This document shows, one piece after another, positions 35,475 through 44,553 of a stretch of DNA of 64,000 nt. This DNA comes from Cellulosimicrobium composti (GTDB taxonomy: Bacteria > Actinomycetota > Actinomycetes > Actinomycetales > Cellulomonadaceae). Under the pieces are notes generated by a model. The model was not told the origin of the DNA. It ran no database searches and saw only the letters and a list, made by a program, of their open reading frames with translations. The DNA lies in contig NZ_WMKA01000007.1 in NCBI RefSeq assembly GCF_009711085.1, positions 62,001 through 126,000 of the forward strand, given 5' to 3'. Numbering within the stretch: the stretch's first letter is position 1; each line of letters begins with the position of its first letter. The position numbers and the translations under genes were made by a program.

Positions 35475-36841
35475 GCGAGAAGCGTCGAGGGCTGGGACGT
35501 GGGCTCGGTGCCCTCATTCCCACCAGTTCTGAGGGAAAGCGTCCGGTGGACGTCTTCTTTCCGAGCGCTCCGGCTGAGGAGTCGCCGCGCGACGAAGCCG
35601 ACACTCGAGCCGACCTCGCCGATTTGCCGGCAGACGCGCACCCTTCGAGCGCTGATGTCACGCCCGTCGTGACGCTGGTCGCCGATGCGCCGTCCGGCCC
35701 GTCCGACGTCGACGTTCTCACCGCGCTCTCGGAGTCGGACCTGGCGGAGCTGGACGCGGTGAGTAGCGGTACGGGTGCCGCGGAGGGAGCGAACGAGGCG
35801 CCTTCCGTCGACTCCGAACCCTCGACGAGCGAGCCCGAAGGTACCGCGCCGGAGCGCGACGCTCCCGGTACGGATGTTTCACGTGAAACCGCGGCCAGCG
35901 CGCCGAACGAGGCAGGACCGAGCGACGACGCCCTGGCACCCGCCGCCGGCGACCCCGCGGCAGCACACGCGACGGAGGAGTGGGCGGGCGGCGCTGGTGA
36001 CGATCTGGTCCCCGTCCCGGGCGCACGTTTCGCCGAGATTCCGACGGGTTCGATCCGCCCGAATCCGCGTCAACCGCGGACCGTCTTCGACGAGGGCGAG
36101 CTGGACGAGCTGATCGGGTCGATTCGCGAGATCGGCGTGCTGCAGCCGGTCGTCGTGCGTCCTGTCGCGGGAGAGGATGGGTCGTACGAGCTCATCATGG
36201 GGGAGCGGCGCTGGCGCGCGACGCAGGCCGCGGGACTCGATGTGATCCCCGCAATCATCCGCGAGACGGGCGACGCCGACCTCCTGCGCGACGCACTGCT
36301 GGAGAACCTCCACCGCAGCGCGCTCAACCCGCTGGAGGAAGCCGCAGCGTACCGCCAGCTTCTCGACGACTTCGGATGCACGCACGAGGAGCTCGCCGAT
36401 CGGATCTCCCGGAGCCGCCCGCAGATCTCCAACACCTTGCGTCTCTTGCGACTCCCTCCGCTCGTCCAGCGGCGAGTCGCCGCTGGAGTGCTCTCGGCGG
36501 GGCATGCCCGAGCGCTGCTCGGTCTCACCGACGGGGCGGAGATCGAGCGCCTCGCGCAGCGGATCGTCGCCGAGGGGCTGTCCGTACGAGCGACGGAGGA
36601 GATCGTCGCGATGGGCGGGCTCGACGGTCAGCGACGTGCGCCTCGGGCTCCGCGAGCCGGGCAGCGCTCGGCGGCGATCGACGAGCTGGCGCACCGACTG
36701 TCCGATCGCTTCGAGACCCGCGTCAAGGTCGATCTCGGAGCCAAGAAGGGCCGCCTCACCGTGGAATTCGCGTCCGTTGAGGATCTCAACCGGATCCTGG
36801 ACGTGATGGCACCCGACGACCCCGGTCTCCTGCGGCACTGA
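35471..36841 (+). CDS. parB: Chromosome-partitioning protein ParB
   Basis: A 456-residue CTP-dependent clamp that loads at parS. The CTP-binding box includes G-E-R-R-W-R-A, then E-N-L-H-R-S-x-L-N-P-L-E-E-A, and the helix-turn-helix is [15 protein letters not shown]. The region before the ParB domain is a long acidic, Ala/Pro-rich linker of about 170 residues, much longer than usual, and contains a parS in its coding DNA (35875-35890). The C-terminus is the dimerisation helix. Start ATG overlaps parA. Confidence 0.95.
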   Translation: MSEKRRGLGRGLGALIPTSSEGKRPVDVFFPSAPAEESPRDEADTRADLADLPADAHPSSADVTPVVTLVADAPSGPSDVDVLTALSESDLAELDAVSSGTGAAEGANEAPSVDSEPSTSEPEGTAPERDAPGTDVSRETAASAPNEAGPSDDALAPAAGDPAAAHATEEWAGGAGDDLVPVPGARFAEIPTGSIRPNPRQPRTVFDEGELDELIGSIREIGVLQPVVVRPVAGEDGSYELIMGERRWRATQAAGLDVIPAIIRETGDADLLRDALLENLHRSALNPLEEAAAYRQLLDDFGCTHEELADRISRSRPQISNTLRLLRLPPLVQRRVAAGVLSAGHARALLGLTDGAEIERLAQRIVAEGLSVRATEEIVAMGGLDGQRRAPRAPRAGQRSAAIDELAHRLSDRFETRVKVDLGAKKGRLTVEFASVEDLNRILDVMAPDDPGLLRH

Positions 36842-37830
36842 GACCCCACCCGCCGTGGTCGGCGGTCGAGCACCGGCATGCGGCCGGATCCGTGCGCGAT
36901 GGCGCTGGATCCGGCCGCAGCTGTCTTGTCCGGCGCGACCTTGGTGGGCGGAAGACGTTCCCTCAGGTGCGCAGAGCGAGCACGGAGCGGCCTGAGATGC
37001 GGCGCCCGACACGGCGCTCGGGTTCGAGCGGGCCCCCTCCAGGATTGGGGCCTCGTGTGGCTAGCCGGGCGCGATGGGACGCGGCCCATGGCGCGGAACA
37101 GCTCGACCCAAAGGTCCCGCCTCGGCACGCACTCTCGAGCCGCCGCGGGACCGAGGCCGAGATGGGTCACGGGGCGGGATCGACGCCTGGACAGCGTGAG
37201 ACCGCCGGGTCCGAACGCAGGTCTCGGGCCTGAGCGAAGGACAGCAGCAGGGGCACGAAACCTCTGGACGGAAGAGTGGTGCCGTCGGGCAAGGGCACAG
37301 AACTCGGCCGGGAGGTTTCACGTGAAACACACAGAGCCCCGCCGCCGTGTGCGCCCCGACAGAAGCCCGGGATCTCGTGGGCCCAGTAGCCAGAGGTCGA
37401 CCGCCCCGGCGTGAACACAGTGAGAGGGCCCCTCCAGGGGAGACACCCGTGCGCTCCGCGGTGCTCTCGCGCTCGTCGCGGGGGTGCTGGTCGGGCCGAG
37501 GCCGTGTTTCACGTGGAACCGCGCCGGGCGGGGCCAACCCGTTTCACGTGAAACGTGCGCGTCTGCCGTGGCAACCGTGGTGGCTCGAAACCGAGCTTCA
37601 ATCATGTGCTTGCACGGCGCTGCCTCGACACCGCGAGGCGCACCGAGGTCTCTGGGCGTTTGGCGCGGGTCAGGTTTCACGTGAAACGTGGGAGGCAGGG
37701 GCGATGTCGTCCTGGTAGATCGAGTGTCCGTCGTCGCGACGGTGTCGGTCACGAACGTGGGGTACCTGACACCGGGGATGGGAACACGTTCCGAACCGAA
37801 GTGGATCGCCGCGCGTCGCCGAGACCGCGG
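36842..37830. other. Gene-free parS-rich region between parB and ddl
   Basis: Nearly 1 kb between convergent parB and ddl has no credible gene; the reading frames there are short, Arg/Pro-rich and unlike known families. It contains four of the eight parS sites (37315, 37506, 37541 and 37674). It probably serves as the partition centre. Confidence 0.7.
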
Positions 37831-38898
37831 TCAGTGGCGCACGTGCGCGTTGACGATCGACCGGTAGAGGCGGCCGAGGTCGAGACCAGCGGCGCGGGCC
37901 GCCTGGGGGAGGAGGGATGTCTCCGTCATTCCCGGGGCGACATTCACCTCGAGGAACTGCACGACGCCGTCGGGATCGAGGATGACGTCGGTGCGCGAGA
38001 GGTCACGAAGGCCGAGCGCCTCGTGTGCGCGGACGGCGACCGCGCGGACGATCGAGAGCACGTCCTCGTCGAGCCGCGCGGGGGCGAAGTACTCGGTCCG
38101 GCCCGGGTTGTACCGGGCGTCGAAGTCGTAGGGTCCGCTCGTGACGATCTCGACCGGGGGGAGGGCCTCAGGACCGTGGCCGAGGTCCACGACGCTCACC
38201 GCGAGCTCGACGCCGCGGACGGCACGCTCGATGAGCGCGACCTCCCCGTAGGCGAAGCAGTCGACCATCGCCCGAGGGAGCTGGTCGGCGCGCTCGACGA
38301 GCGTGACTCCGAGCGCCGACCCGCCGTGCGTGGGCTTGACGACGAGAGGGAGGCCCAGGCGGGCGACGACGGCGTCGAGCACGGGCTGTGCCCCGAGCTC
38401 GCGGAACAGGCTCTGGGGGAGGGTCACGTACTCGGGGGTGCACAGGCCGGCGCCGAGCACGACGCTCTTGGCGACGGGCTTGCTCCACGCGGCACGGCTC
38501 TCGCGCGGTCCCGTGCCGACGTAGGGGACGCCGACGAGCTCGAGCACGTCCCTGATCGACCCGTCCTCGCCGCTCGCGCCGTGGAGGAGCGGCCACACGA
38601 CGTCGGGACGGTTCGCGTCGAGGAAGGGCAGCAGGTCGGCGTCGACGTCGTGGACCGTGACCTCGAGACCGGCTGCCCGCAGGCTCTCCGCGACGCGGCG
38701 CCCGGACCGGAGCGACACGTCCCGCTCGTGCGAGAGCCCGCCCGCGAGGATGGTGACGTGGCCGCCGGGCGGCACGTCGTCGTCGGGCCGGAGGAGGTGA
38801 AGGTGCTGGTCAGCGCGCTGTGCGGCGTCGGGGGCAGAGATCTCGGCGCCCTCGTCGTCGGTCGCCGCCGTGGTCGGGGTACCCGTGGTCGTGTCCAC
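37831..38898 (-). CDS. ddl: D-alanine--D-alanine ligase
   Basis: A 355-residue ATP-grasp enzyme joining two D-alanines for peptidoglycan. Motifs are G-G-L-S-H-E-R-D-V-S-L-x-S-G, H-G-A-S-G-E-D-G, K-P-T-H-G-G-S-A-L-G-V and E-V-N-V-A-P-G-M. The last departs from the usual E-V-N-T-x-P-G, so a D-Ala-D-X or related ligase is possible. A low-complexity N-terminus of about 45 residues precedes the fold. GTG at 38898 follows CAGGAG. ddl beside parB is seen in several Micrococcales. Confidence 0.85.
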   Translation of the reverse strand: MDTTTGTPTTAATDDEGAEISAPDAAQRADQHLHLLRPDDDVPPGGHVTILAGGLSHERDVSLRSGRRVAESLRAAGLEVTVHDVDADLLPFLDANRPDVVWPLLHGASGEDGSIRDVLELVGVPYVGTGPRESRAAWSKPVAKSVVLGAGLCTPEYVTLPQSLFRELGAQPVLDAVVARLGLPLVVKPTHGGSALGVTLVERADQLPRAMVDCFAYGEVALIERAVRGVELAVSVVDLGHGPEALPPVEIVTSGPYDFDARYNPGRTEYFAPARLDEDVLSIVRAVAVRAHEALGLRDLSRTDVILDPDGVVQFLEVNVAPGMTETSLLPQAARAAGLDLGRLYRSIVNAHVRH

Positions 38899-38966
38899 TG
38901 TTGACGGACTCCTGTTCGGTGCCGGCGCGTCCCGGTGGGGTGCCAGCCGGCGTCGTGATGGGTGCT

Positions 38967-40295
38967 TCAGGCCAGGTTCGGCGAGGGGTTCTCGACGTCG
39001 GTGACGTCGGGGTCGAGCTCGGCGTTGGTGCCGAAGATCTCGACGAGCTCCTGCTCGGCGTTCACGACACCCGCCAGGCGGCGGACGCCCTCGCGGATGC
39101 GCTCGGGGGTCGGGAAGCAGTAGGAGAGACGCACGTGGCTCGACCCGGTGCCGTCCGCGTAGAACGCGGTGCCCGGGACGTACGCGACGCGCGCGGTGAC
39201 GGCACGGGGGAGCATGGACCGCGCGTCGAGCCCTTCGGGGAGCTGCACCCAGGTGTAGAAGCCGCCGTCCGGGACGGTCCAGCGCGCGGACGGCAGGTGC
39301 TCGGAGAGCGCCCCGACCATCGCGTCGCGTCGCTCGCGGTAGAGCTCGCGGAACTGCTTGATCTGGCCCTTCCAGTCGCACGTGTCGAGGTACGACGCGA
39401 TGGCGAGCTGCGACGCGTTCGAGGGACACAGGATCGCGGACTCGCTGGCCAGCACGAGCTTCTCGCGCACCGCGTGGGGCGCGACGACCCACCCGACCCG
39501 ATACCCGGGCGCGAACGTCTTGGAGAATGACCCGAGGTAGAGCACGCCGTCCTCGTCGAGCGACCGCAGCGCGGGGAGCGTCTGGCCGTCGAAGCCGAGG
39601 AGGCCGTAGGGGTTGTCCTCGATGACGAGCACGCCGTACCGCTGGGCGATCTCGAGGACGCGCGGGCGGCGCTCCGCGGTGAGCGTGACGCCGGCCGGGT
39701 TGTGGAAGTTCGGCACGGTGTACAGAAGCTTGACGCGCCGACCCTCGGCGGCGAGGCGGGAGAGCGTCTCCTCGAGCGCGTCGGGGACGAGGCCGTGCTC
39801 GTCGAGGGGCACGTGGACGACGTCCGCCTGGTACGAGCGGAAGACTCCGAGCGCTCCGACGTAGCTGGGAGCCTCGGCGACGACGACGTCGCCGGGATCG
39901 ATGAAGATGCGCGTCACGAGGTCGAGGGCCTGCTGGGAGCCGGTGGTCACGACCACGTCGTCGGGGTGGCAGTCGATGCCCTCAAGACGGACGACGTCGA
40001 GGATCCGCTCTCGCAGCGTCTCGTCGCCCTGCCCGGACCCGTACTGCAGCGCGGTAGCACCGCGCGTCGCGACGAGACGCTGCATGGTGTCGGCGATCTG
40101 GTCGAGGGGGAGTCCCTCCAGGTACGGCATGCCGCCGGCCAGGGACACGACCTCGGGACGGTTCGCGACGGCGAAGAGCGCGCGGATCTCCGACGCTCGC
40201 ATCCCGTGCGCTCGCTCTGCGTAGGCACCGAACCACGGGTCGAGGCGGGTGCCGCCGGGGGCGGGCTGCTGCGGGGGAGTCGTCGGACCAGTCAC
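38967..40295 (-). CDS. PLP-dependent aminotransferase, class I/II (2-aminoadipate/AlaA-like)
   Basis: A 442-residue fold-type I aminotransferase. The Schiff-base lysine is in G-S-F-S-K-T-F-A-P-G-Y-R. The substrate/PLP motifs are V-T-T-G-S-Q-Q-A-L-D, P-N-F-H-N-P-A-G, and E-D-N-P-Y. It lacks the GntR helix-turn-helix of MocR proteins, so it resembles LysN/2-aminoadipate-type enzymes. The exact donor and acceptor are not readable. GTG at 40295 gives 442 residues. It lies 68 bases upstream of ddl on the same strand. Confidence 0.85.
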   Translation of the reverse strand: MTGPTTPPQQPAPGGTRLDPWFGAYAERAHGMRASEIRALFAVANRPEVVSLAGGMPYLEGLPLDQIADTMQRLVATRGATALQYGSGQGDETLRERILDVVRLEGIDCHPDDVVVTTGSQQALDLVTRIFIDPGDVVVAEAPSYVGALGVFRSYQADVVHVPLDEHGLVPDALEETLSRLAAEGRRVKLLYTVPNFHNPAGVTLTAERRPRVLEIAQRYGVLVIEDNPYGLLGFDGQTLPALRSLDEDGVLYLGSFSKTFAPGYRVGWVVAPHAVREKLVLASESAILCPSNASQLAIASYLDTCDWKGQIKQFRELYRERRDAMVGALSEHLPSARWTVPDGGFYTWVQLPEGLDARSMLPRAVTARVAYVPGTAFYADGTGSSHVRLSYCFPTPERIREGVRRLAGVVNAEQELVEIFGTNAELDPDVTDVENPSPNLA

Positions 40296-40337
40296 GATTC
40301 CCAGTGTCGCACGGGGGATCGGGGGATCCCGTGAAGA

Positions 40338-40380
40338 CGCCGGAGGGCGGACCACGGCGTCCGTGGCCCGCCCTCCGGCG
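40338..40380 (-). terminator. Terminator after trxB-trxA
   Basis: A 20-bp inverted repeat with one mismatch (40338-40357 with 40361-40380, 3-nt loop) lies 50 bases after the trxA stop. Confidence 0.85.
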
Positions 40381-40429
40381 GTGCGCCCCCCGCGACGGGG
40401 GCGAGAGTGTCTCGACGCGCGGTCTCGGG

Positions 40430-40762
40430 TCAGGCGGTCGTGGCCAGGACCGTGTCGATCTCCTCCGTCAGCGCACGCTTGGGGCGAGCGCCGATGATCG
40501 ACTTCTGGAGCTCCCCGCCGACGTAGACGTTGAGCGTGGGGATCGACACGATCCCGTAGGCGCCCGTGGTCTCGGGGTTGGCGTCGGTGTCGAGCTTGGC
40601 GATCTTGATCTTGTCGCCGTACTCCTCGGCGAGCTCCTCGAGGATGGGAGCGACCTGGCGGCACGGGCCGCACCACGTGGCCCAGAAGTCGACGAGGACG
40701 GGGACGTCAGACTCGAGGACCTCGCTGCGGAAGGTGGCGTCGGTGACCGGAACGGTCGGCAT
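40430..40762 (-). CDS. trxA: Thioredoxin
   Basis: A 110-residue dithiol-disulphide oxidoreductase with W-C-G-P-C (Cys31 and Cys34) and the cis-proline region I-P-T. It reduces cytoplasmic disulphides using electrons from TrxB. ATG at 40762. It lies 78 bases after trxB, so one transcript is likely. Confidence 0.97.
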   Translation of the reverse strand: MPTVPVTDATFRSEVLESDVPVLVDFWATWCGPCRQVAPILEELAEEYGDKIKIAKLDTDANPETTGAYGIVSIPTLNVYVGGELQKSIIGARPKRALTEEIDTVLATTA

Positions 40763-40840
40763 GGTGACCTCCTGGAAGATGTGGCTGGGACGGACGCCAG
40801 CGGCGCGCGGGCGGAGCCCGGCGGCGTCGCGGGCGGTGGA

Positions 40841-41869
40841 TCAGGCCTGGATCTCGGCGAGCGCCTCGGGCAGCTCGTCCGGGTTCGGGGTCTGCGGGGT
40901 ACCCGCGAGGTCCTCCAGGCCGGCGGCGTCGGCGAGCTCTGTGAGGAAGCGCTGCGCGTCGAGCGCGGCGGCGCAGCCGGAGCCGGCCGCGGTGATGGCC
41001 TGGCGGTAGGTGTGGTCGACCGCGTCACCGCAGGCGAACACGCCCTCGATGTTGGTCGCCGTGGAACGGCCGACCACCTGGATGTAGCCCTCGTCGTCCA
41101 GGTCGATCTGCCCCTTGACGAGCTCGGTGCGCGGCTCGTGGCCGATCGCGACGAAGAGGCCGGTCGCGGCGAGCTCGCGCTCCTCACCCGTCACGGTGTC
41201 GCGCAGCATCAGGGACTCGACCTTGTTCTCGCCGCGGATTCCGGCGACCTCGCTGTTCCACGCGAACTCGATCTTCGGGTCGTTGAGCGCGCGGTCGGCC
41301 ATGATCTTCGACGCGCGCAGCTCGTCACGACGGTGGACCAGCGTGACCTTGTCCGCGAAGCGCGTGAGGAATGTGGCCTCCTCCATCGCGGAGTCGCCGC
41401 CGCCCACGACGGCGATGTGCTGGTCGCGGAAGAAGAAGCCGTCGCACGTGGCGCACCACGAGACGCCGCGGCCGGACAGGCGCTTCTCGTCGTCGAGGCC
41501 GAGCTCACGGTAGGCGGATCCGGTCGCGAGGATGATCGCGCGCGCCCGGTACGTCTCCCCGTTGCCGGTGACGACCGTCTTGACGGGCCCCTCGAGGTCG
41601 AGCAGCGTGGCGTCGTCCCACTCGATGCGCGCGCCGAACCGCTCGGCCTGCTTGCGCATGTTCTCCATGAGGTCCGGACCCATGATCCCGTCAGGGAAGC
41701 CCGGGAAGTTCTCGACCTCGGTCGTGTTCATGAGCGCGCCACCGGCGGTCACGGAGCCCGCGAGCACGAGCGGGGCCAGGCCCGCGCGCGCCGCGTAGAT
41801 CGCCGCGGTGTATCCCGCGGGACCGGACCCGACGACGATCAGGTTCTGAACGGCTGACTGCTCGGTCAC
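40841..41869 (-). CDS. trxB: Thioredoxin-disulphide reductase
   Basis: A 342-residue FAD/NADPH flavoprotein. FAD site G-S-G-P-A-G-Y, redox disulphide C139-A-T-C142, NADPH motif G-G-G-D-S-A-x-E-E, and FAD C-terminal G-D-A. GTG at 41869 follows GAGGAG. trxB-trxA next to the parAB region and murJ is the conserved actinobacterial context. Confidence 0.96.
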   Translation of the reverse strand: MTEQSAVQNLIVVGSGPAGYTAAIYAARAGLAPLVLAGSVTAGGALMNTTEVENFPGFPDGIMGPDLMENMRKQAERFGARIEWDDATLLDLEGPVKTVVTGNGETYRARAIILATGSAYRELGLDDEKRLSGRGVSWCATCDGFFFRDQHIAVVGGGDSAMEEATFLTRFADKVTLVHRRDELRASKIMADRALNDPKIEFAWNSEVAGIRGENKVESLMLRDTVTGEERELAATGLFVAIGHEPRTELVKGQIDLDDEGYIQVVGRSTATNIEGVFACGDAVDHTYRQAITAAGSGCAAALDAQRFLTELADAAGLEDLAGTPQTPNPDELPEALAEIQA

Positions 41870-42180
41870 GTGCTGCTCCTCGATGCTCGGTGCGTGGCGG
41901 CCGACCACGCGAGAGTGTGAACGCCGCCGGGGCGGCTTCTGTTCCACGGTACGGGTGTCGGTCACGCTACGGGCACCGGGCGGCCGGCGTGTACGTCGTC
42001 CACCGGGTGCGACGGGCCAGTCCGTCCCGCGTGCTCGTCGGGTCCCCCGGTCGGGCTTCTGCAACGGCTCACACGTCAGGGCTCGCGAGACGGCGCTTCC
42101 CGCCGGCTCCCCGCCGTGGGCTCCCGTGACGGTGCCGACCTCGCCGGGCTCGCCGTGAGCTCCGAGACGGACGCACTCCT

Positions 42181-42292
42181 CGCCGAGTCCCACGGCGGGC
42201 GTCATTCTCGCCGAGTCCCACGGCGGGCGTCTTTCTCGCCGAGTCCCACGGCGGGCGTCTTTCTCGCCGAGTCCCACGGCGGGCGTCTTTCT
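42181..42292. repeat. Tandem repeat, 4 x 28 bp
   Basis: Four units of 28 bases start at 42181, 42209, 42237 and 42265, each beginning CGCCGAGTCCCACGG. Units 2 to 4 are identical; unit 1 differs at one base (a for t). There are no spacers. Confidence 0.93.
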
Positions 42293-42414
42293 CGAGCGAC
42301 GGCGTCTGCCGACCACCCGCACGCGCCACTCCGCGGCACGACGACGCGTGGCTCAGCGTGTCCGGGCCCGCTCGCGACGCGAACCCGCACACGGAGAGCC
42401 CGTCAGAGACCCAG

Positions 42415-42530
42415 ACCCGGACCAGACCGGGAGCTCGGACGTGGACCCGGACCCGGACCCGGACCCGGGTCCAGACTCAGACCGGACCCAGACTCAGACC
42501 CGGAATCAGACCCGGAATCAGACCCCGCGC
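42415..42530. repeat. Low-complexity GACCCG/AGACTC-type repeat
   Basis: A run of degenerate 6-bp units (GACCCG, with CAGACC and TCAGAC variants) ends 15 bases before the pseudokinase stop. It includes four consecutive perfect GGACCC units near 42438-42461. Confidence 0.8.
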
Positions 42531-42545
42531 GACCCGGGACCGGGC

Positions 42546-44444
42546 TCAGGAGACGAGGATCTCGTTGATCTCCGCGCGGTACTCGCCGGACGGGTTCTGG
42601 GGCAGCTCGGTGAACCACAGCACGATGGACTCCGCCTCGACGGGCTGGTCGAACGAGAACTCGACGCCCGGCGCGAGGGGCCCGGACGCGAGCACCTCGC
42701 CGTCGGTCGGGGCGTCGGGGCTCGTCGCGCGGATCTCGACGTTCCCGCCGGTCACGGCGGTGTCGAGCACGACGGTGGAGACGGGTGCCTTCTCCTCGAG
42801 CGTGACCGCGAACCCGATGCCGGTGCGCAGGCCGGCGAAGTTCGCGGCGTTGTACCGGCGCGAGATCCAGGTCGTGTCGGGCTGCTGGTCGTAGGCGAGC
42901 GGGGCGAGCTCGGGGTGCTCGCCGTCGTTGTTGCCGCCGGCGTCGCCCTCGGGGTCGAGCGCCTGCCCGGACGCGATGACGGGCCGGACCTCCGTCACGG
43001 GGGGAGCCTCCTGCCCGGCGTCGGTTCCTTCGCCGCCCTCGCCCGCGGACGGCTCGCCCGGTTCCTCACCGGTCTGCTCCTCGCCCGCCTGCAGGGCGGG
43101 GCCGAACCCGTCGAACGCGGTGTTGACGGCCCACACGACGCCCCACACCACGAGGCCGAGGACGAGCAGGAGGACGATCGGCGTGGCGTTGAAGCGTCGC
43201 GGACCGCGACGCCGGGGAGCGGGTTCGCTCCACGCCTGCGGGGCTTCGGCCGGGGTCGGCTCGCCCGTCGCGTAGGCGAGCGGCGCGGTCCCGGCGTCGT
43301 ACCCCGTCGGGGGCGGGGGCACGGCGTGGCCGCCCGGTGCGGCGACGGGCGTCGGCGGCGGGACCGCGGGCGGCGGGACCGCCTGGGTCGCGCCGGTGTA
43401 GGCCGCGGGCGGAGGGACCGCCTGGGTCGCGCCGGTGTAGGCCGCAGGCCCCGCCGAGCCGGGGACCGCGCCCACGCGGTGGATGCGTCCGGTCGTGGGA
43501 CGGCGGACGGGCGGGGCGGGCGGCGGCGTCCCGGGAGGGGCGCTCGTCGCGCCGTCGAACGCGCTGCGCACGGACTGGCGGCTCACGCCGGCCGCGGCGG
43601 GCTGGACGAACGCGGGGAGCGCGGCGACGACGGAGACCTCGCCCCACGGCTCGACGGCCGCGACGACGTCGGCGGGCGACGCCGGGCCGTCGCCCGGTGC
43701 GGCTGCGGTCCACTCGCCCGCGGTGCCTCGCGCGCCCGAGAACGTCGCGGTGCAGAGCGCGTCGAGCTCCGCAGGGACGTCGGGGCGCACGGCCGAGAGC
43801 GGGAGCACGTCGTCCCCGGCGCGCTGCGCGGGGAGCGGGTGGATGGCGTCCTGCGCGATCCACGGGACGTCGAGCGAGGGCCCGGGCCAGCGGGCCGTCA
43901 TGGCGTAGTAGAGGAGCGCGACGAGCCCGACGGCGTCGGCGCGCGACGTGCGGTCGGCGTCGTGCTGGTCGTGCCCGGCCACGCCCGCGTCGAGCCCGAG
44001 GCCCGTGACGAGGACGCGGCTCCCGTCGACCCGGATGGCGTCGGGCCGCAGCGCCAGGTGGTGCACCCCGCGGCGGCGGGCGACCTCCAGGGCGGCGGCG
44101 GCCTCGCCGACGATCGCGCGCGCCTGCTGCGGGTCCACGATGCCGCCCGCGACGACCTCGCTCAGCGTGATGCCCGTGTACCGCTCGGTCACGACGTAGG
44201 CGACGTCGTCCTCCGACCCGACGTCGAGGACGCGCGTGAGGCGCGGGTCGACGACGAGCGCGGCGCGCCGTGCGGAGTCCAGCGCCTCGGCGACGTGGGC
44301 GCCGCTGACGAGCGAGACCCGGACGGGCCGGTCGAGGATCTGGTCGTGCGCCGACCACGCGGTCACGTCGGACAGGTCTGACGCGAGCTGCTCGTCGAGC
44401 CGGTACCGCGCGACGAGCAGTGTTCCTGGGGCCACGCCGTTCAC
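42546..44444 (-). CDS. Pseudokinase with extracellular carbohydrate-binding-like domain (MurJ partner)
   Basis: A 632-residue membrane protein. Residues 1-240 resemble a Ser/Thr kinase fold, but key residues are missing: the catalytic loop reads H-H-L-A-L-R-P-D-A-I, with no H-R-D, and G-L-G-L-D-A replaces D-F-G. A Pro/Ala linker with a duplicated A-Y-T-G-A-T-Q-A-V-P-P-P follows, then a transmembrane helix near residues 420-440 and a beta-rich extracellular domain. In M. tuberculosis the equivalent pseudokinase is fused to MviN/MurJ (Rv3910) and recruits FhaA. Here it is a separate gene. GTG at 44444 follows GGAGGAGG. Confidence 0.85.
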   Translation of the reverse strand: MNGVAPGTLLVARYRLDEQLASDLSDVTAWSAHDQILDRPVRVSLVSGAHVAEALDSARRAALVVDPRLTRVLDVGSEDDVAYVVTERYTGITLSEVVAGGIVDPQQARAIVGEAAAALEVARRRGVHHLALRPDAIRVDGSRVLVTGLGLDAGVAGHDQHDADRTSRADAVGLVALLYYAMTARWPGPSLDVPWIAQDAIHPLPAQRAGDDVLPLSAVRPDVPAELDALCTATFSGARGTAGEWTAAAPGDGPASPADVVAAVEPWGEVSVVAALPAFVQPAAAGVSRQSVRSAFDGATSAPPGTPPPAPPVRRPTTGRIHRVGAVPGSAGPAAYTGATQAVPPPAAYTGATQAVPPPAVPPPTPVAAPGGHAVPPPPTGYDAGTAPLAYATGEPTPAEAPQAWSEPAPRRRGPRRFNATPIVLLLVLGLVVWGVVWAVNTAFDGFGPALQAGEEQTGEEPGEPSAGEGGEGTDAGQEAPPVTEVRPVIASGQALDPEGDAGGNNDGEHPELAPLAYDQQPDTTWISRRYNAANFAGLRTGIGFAVTLEEKAPVSTVVLDTAVTGGNVEIRATSPDAPTDGEVLASGPLAPGVEFSFDQPVEAESIVLWFTELPQNPSGEYRAEINEILVS

Positions 44445-44553
44445 CGGACCTCCTCCGTGGGACTCGTGGTCGACACACCATGGTACGCGGGCCCTGATTG
44501 CCCTCGTATCACCCGATCTGCTCCGGGCGCCGCCGCGCGGCCCGTGGGAGGGC

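Larger units (their letters stand above)
33147..37687. other. parS: Cluster of eight ParB-binding parS sites
   Basis: The 14-mer GTTTCACGTGAAAC occurs perfectly at 33147-33160, 33471-33484, 34839-34852, 35876-35889, 37315-37328, 37541-37554 and 37674-37687. A one-mismatch copy (GTTTCACGTGGAAC) lies at 37506-37519. The full 16-mer TGTTTCACGTGAAACA is perfect only at 34838-34853. The third site is inside parA and the fourth inside parB. ParB loads here to form the partition complex near the origin. Confidence 0.97.
41870..42545. other. Gene-free gap with tandem repeats, where sigM normally lies
   Basis: No credible coding sequence was found in these 676 bases. They hold a 28-bp tandem repeat (42181-42292) and a GACCCG-type repeat (about 42415-42530). 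In Mycobacterium and many relatives a sigma factor and its anti-sigma factor occupy this place between murJ/pseudokinase and trxB. Confidence 0.65.

Noticed and set aside
36878..37414. Plus-strand frame in the parB-ddl gap
   Set aside because: Arg/Ala/Gly-rich, no ribosome-binding site, and interrupted by parS sites whose sequence is constrained for another reason.
42181..42292. CRISPR array
   Set aside because: The 28-bp units are directly adjacent with no spacers and no cas genes are nearby; it is a plain tandem repeat.
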